A DNA stretch of 64,000 nucleotides from NCBI GenBank assembly GCA_018222585.1, contig JAAFAB010000001.1:284198-348197 (forward strand), in the 5' to 3' direction. Positions 62,055-64,000 of this stretch are shown here, in pieces. Position 1 is the stretch's first letter. Each line of letters begins with the position of its first letter. Below the pieces are notes generated by a model, which ran no database searches, had not been told where the DNA came from, and saw only the letters and a list, made by a program, of their open reading frames with translations. This stretch comes from Paracoccaceae bacterium (lineage in GTDB: Bacteria > Pseudomonadota > Alphaproteobacteria > Rhodobacterales > Rhodobacteraceae). Position numbers and translations under genes: made by a program.

Positions 62055-62969
62055 ATGTCGTCCATGCTGGGAAAACGCGCCGTTTCGAGCTTCATCTCGC
62101 TCATGGTGCTGATCGTTCTCGTCTTCTTCCTGTCGCGCCTCACCGGGGATCCGGCGGCGCTCTACCTGCCCGTCGATGCCTCCGAGGCGATGCGCGACAA
62201 CTTCCGCGAGATCCACGGGCTGAACGACCCGGTGCTGGTGCAGTTCACCCATTACATCACCGACCTCGTCTGCTTCGACTTCGGCGACAGCCTGCGCAAG
62301 GCACGCCCCGCCTTGGAAGTCGTGCTGGACTCCTTCACCTGGACGCTGCAACTGGCGCTGATCACCATGGCGCTGGTCAGCGCCGCGGCCATCGCGCTCG
62401 GCTCGCTGGCGGCCTTCCACGTCGGCAGCTGGCTTGACCGGCTGGCCTCGGGTCTGTCGCTGATCGGCGCCTCGGCGCCCGACTTCTGGATTGCCATCGT
62501 CGGCATCGTGCTGTTCTCGGTCACCCTGGGATGGCTGCCCACCTCGGGCACCGGCACGGTCTGGCACTGGGTGCTGCCGATCGCGGTGCTGTTCATCCGC
62601 CCCTTCGGGTTGATCCTGCAGGTTGTGCGCGGCTCGATGATCACCGCGCTCGGCTCGGCCTATGTCAAGACGGCGCGGGCCAAGGGGGTGCGCAACCGCC
62701 CGGTGATCTTTGTCCATACCCTGCGCAACGCCATGCTGCCGGTGATCACCGTCATCGGCGACCAGGCCGCCGCGCTGCTGAACGGCGCGGTGGTGGTCGA
62801 AACCATCTTCGGCTTCCCCGGCGTCGGAAAGCTGATGATCGACAGCATCCTGCAAAGGGACTTCAACGTCATCCTCGCCGCCATCATGGTCACCGCCCTG
62901 GCGATCTTCCTGATGAACCTGCTGATCGACATCGCCTATGCGCTGCTCGATCCCCGCATCCGCACCTGA
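62055..62969 (+). CDS. ABC transporter permease, DppB/OppB type (second system)
   Basis: The 304-residue inner-membrane protein starts MSSMLGKRAVSSFISLMVLI, the first helix of DppB-type permeases. A periplasmic loop carries FREIHGLNDPVLVQFTHYI and FDFGDSLRKARPA. The ATPase-coupling loop SAYVKTARAKGVRNRPVIFVHTLRNA is followed by helices ending in YALLDPRIR. GGGGAGG precedes the ATG, 69 bp behind the binding-protein stop. Length and motif order are normal. Confidence 0.92.
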   Translation: MSSMLGKRAVSSFISLMVLIVLVFFLSRLTGDPAALYLPVDASEAMRDNFREIHGLNDPVLVQFTHYITDLVCFDFGDSLRKARPALEVVLDSFTWTLQLALITMALVSAAAIALGSLAAFHVGSWLDRLASGLSLIGASAPDFWIAIVGIVLFSVTLGWLPTSGTGTVWHWVLPIAVLFIRPFGLILQVVRGSMITALGSAYVKTARAKGVRNRPVIFVHTLRNAMLPVITVIGDQAAALLNGAVVVETIFGFPGVGKLMIDSILQRDFNVILAAIMVTALAIFLMNLLIDIAYALLDPRIRT

Positions 62970-62981
62970 CGGGGCGCCGCG

Positions 62982-63929
62982 ATGACCGACACGACAACCA
63001 GCGAGACAGCCATGGCCACGCCCACCACCGACGACACCAAGGCCCCCGGGGCGCTGCGCCGCTACGCGCGGATGCTCTGGGCCGACAAGCTGGCCTGTGC
63101 GGCGGCGCTCTTCCTGCTCATGATGCTGCTCTTCGCGGTGTTCGGACCGACGCTGCTGGACGGGGCCGCCTCGAAGCAGAACCTGCGCGCCCGCAATGCC
63201 GCCCCCTTCACGCTGGAGCGCGGCTTTCTCTACCTGCTGGGCGGCGACGCCCTGGGCCGGCCCCTGCTGGCGCGGATCATCGTCGCGGCCCAGAACACCC
63301 TGGTGATCGCGGCGGGTGCCGTGGCGGCCTCGATGGCCGTCGGCGCCACCCTGGGCCTGATCGCCGGCTATGCGGGCCGCACCACGGGCGAGGTGATCAT
63401 GCGGCTGGCCGACGTGATCATGTCCTTCCCCTCGCTGCTGCTGGCGGTGATCGTGCTCTACATGCTGGAGCCCTCGATCGGGAACCTGGTGCTGGTGCTG
63501 GCGATCACCCGTATCCCGATCTACCTGCGCACCACCCGCGCCGAGGTGCTGGAGGTGCGCGAACGCATGTTCGTGCAGGCCGCACAGGTCATGGGCGCCT
63601 CGACCCTGCGCATCATCTTCCGTCACATCCTGCCGGTGATCCTGCCCACCCTGCTGACCATCGCCACTCTGGATTTCGCCTTCGTCATGCTGGCTGAAAG
63701 CGCGCTGTCCTTCCTCGGCATCGGCATCCAGCCGCCAGAGATCACCTGGGGCCTGATGGTCAGCCAGGGGCGGCAATACCTGACGTCGGCCTGGTGGCTG
63801 GCCTTCTGGCCGGGCCTGGCGATCATCCTGACCACCATGTCCCTCAACCTGCTGTCGAGCTGGATGCGCATCGCTCTGAACCCGACGCAACGCTGGCGGC
63901 TGGAGCTTGGAGGCAAGCGCAATGACTGA
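62982..63929 (+). CDS. ABC transporter permease, DppC/OppC type (second system)
   Basis: The 315-residue permease has an unusually long Thr/Ala-rich cytoplasmic N-terminus (about 30 residues) before the first helix (LACAAALFLLMMLLFAVFGP). LLGGDALGRPLLARIIVAAQNT stands in place of the usual LGTDxxGRD segment; the Asp of GGDALGR is kept, but the second Asp is Pro. The coupling loop is FVQAAQVMGASTLRIIFRH. It lies 12 bp behind the DppB-type gene and overlaps the next ATPase gene by 8 bases. Confidence 0.92.
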   Translation: MTDTTTSETAMATPTTDDTKAPGALRRYARMLWADKLACAAALFLLMMLLFAVFGPTLLDGAASKQNLRARNAAPFTLERGFLYLLGGDALGRPLLARIIVAAQNTLVIAAGAVAASMAVGATLGLIAGYAGRTTGEVIMRLADVIMSFPSLLLAVIVLYMLEPSIGNLVLVLAITRIPIYLRTTRAEVLEVRERMFVQAAQVMGASTLRIIFRHILPVILPTLLTIATLDFAFVMLAESALSFLGIGIQPPEITWGLMVSQGRQYLTSAWWLAFWPGLAIILTTMSLNLLSSWMRIALNPTQRWRLELGGKRND

Positions 63930-64000
63930 GCATCTTCTCGAAGTCCGCGACCTCTCGGTGCGCTTCCACACGGCGCGCGGCATGGTCAATGCGGTCAACG
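63922..64000 (+). CDS. ABC transporter ATPase, DppD/OppD type (start only)
   Basis: The ATG at 63922, 8 bases before the upstream permease stop, opens a frame reading MTEHLLEVRDLSVRFHTARG then MVNAVN, the usual first strand and A-loop region of a DppD-type ATPase. The gene runs off the right edge before Walker A. It is the expected next component of this importer. Confidence 0.8.
   Translation, partial: MTEHLLEVRDLSVRFHTARGMVNAVN

Overview
The window is very G+C-rich DNA with coding on both strands, tightly packed operons with 4- or 8-base overlaps, many ABC transporters and GntR/LacI regulators. This suggests an alphaproteobacterium of the Rhodobacterales type; that placement is an inference from style and gene content, because no rRNA or marker gene is present. 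I see no tRNA, rRNA, CRISPR array or insertion sequence.

Positions 1-28685 (minus strand) hold a three-gene unit: a TolC-family outer-membrane channel, a SapC-family protein, and one enormous LEPR-XLL protein. The LEPR-XLL frame is open from its ATG at 26252 to the left edge (8,750 codons, no stop, C-terminus outside the window). It ends in near-identical 117-residue tandem repeats. The long open frames on the plus strand here, up to 12 kb, are antisense shadows. G+C-rich hairpins sit at both gene junctions.

Positions 29139-42379 hold a PuuB-like amine oxidase and a TauE/SafE permease (minus strand). Next comes a GntR regulator coupled to a flavin reductase. Divergent from these is an eight-gene operon: a peptide/opine-type ABC importer (binding protein, two permeases, two ATPases) with two amidohydrolase-family enzymes and a small zinc deaminase. 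It looks like uptake and hydrolysis or deamination of a nitrogen-rich compound, controlled through ATTG-N4-CAAT-type operators in the divergent promoter.

Positions 42495-46883 (minus strand) hold a 1,168-residue protein with a degenerate ATP-grasp-like region, a complete ATP-grasp domain and a PaaK-like adenylating domain, followed by a secreted beta-barrel-like protein. This is the strongest candidate here for an undescribed biosynthetic system.

Positions 47006-53897 hold a LacI regulator and a divergent sugar operon: TIM-barrel isomerase/epimerase, Gfo/Idh/MocA oxidoreductase and an Rbs-type ABC importer. Two LacI-type palindromes lie between them, and a perfect hairpin terminator closes the operon.

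Positions 53919-64000 hold a carbohydrate-acid region. On the minus strand are a dihydrodipicolinate synthase/N-acetylneuraminate lyase-family gene broken by an in-frame amber codon, and PdxA. Divergent are a DUF1537 kinase and its GntR regulator. Then come an iron alcohol dehydrogenase and a sialidase-like BNR protein (minus strand), and a second Dpp/Opp importer that runs off the right edge. A CAACTTGTC-type element occurs in both divergent promoters, suggesting one regulator for the whole region.
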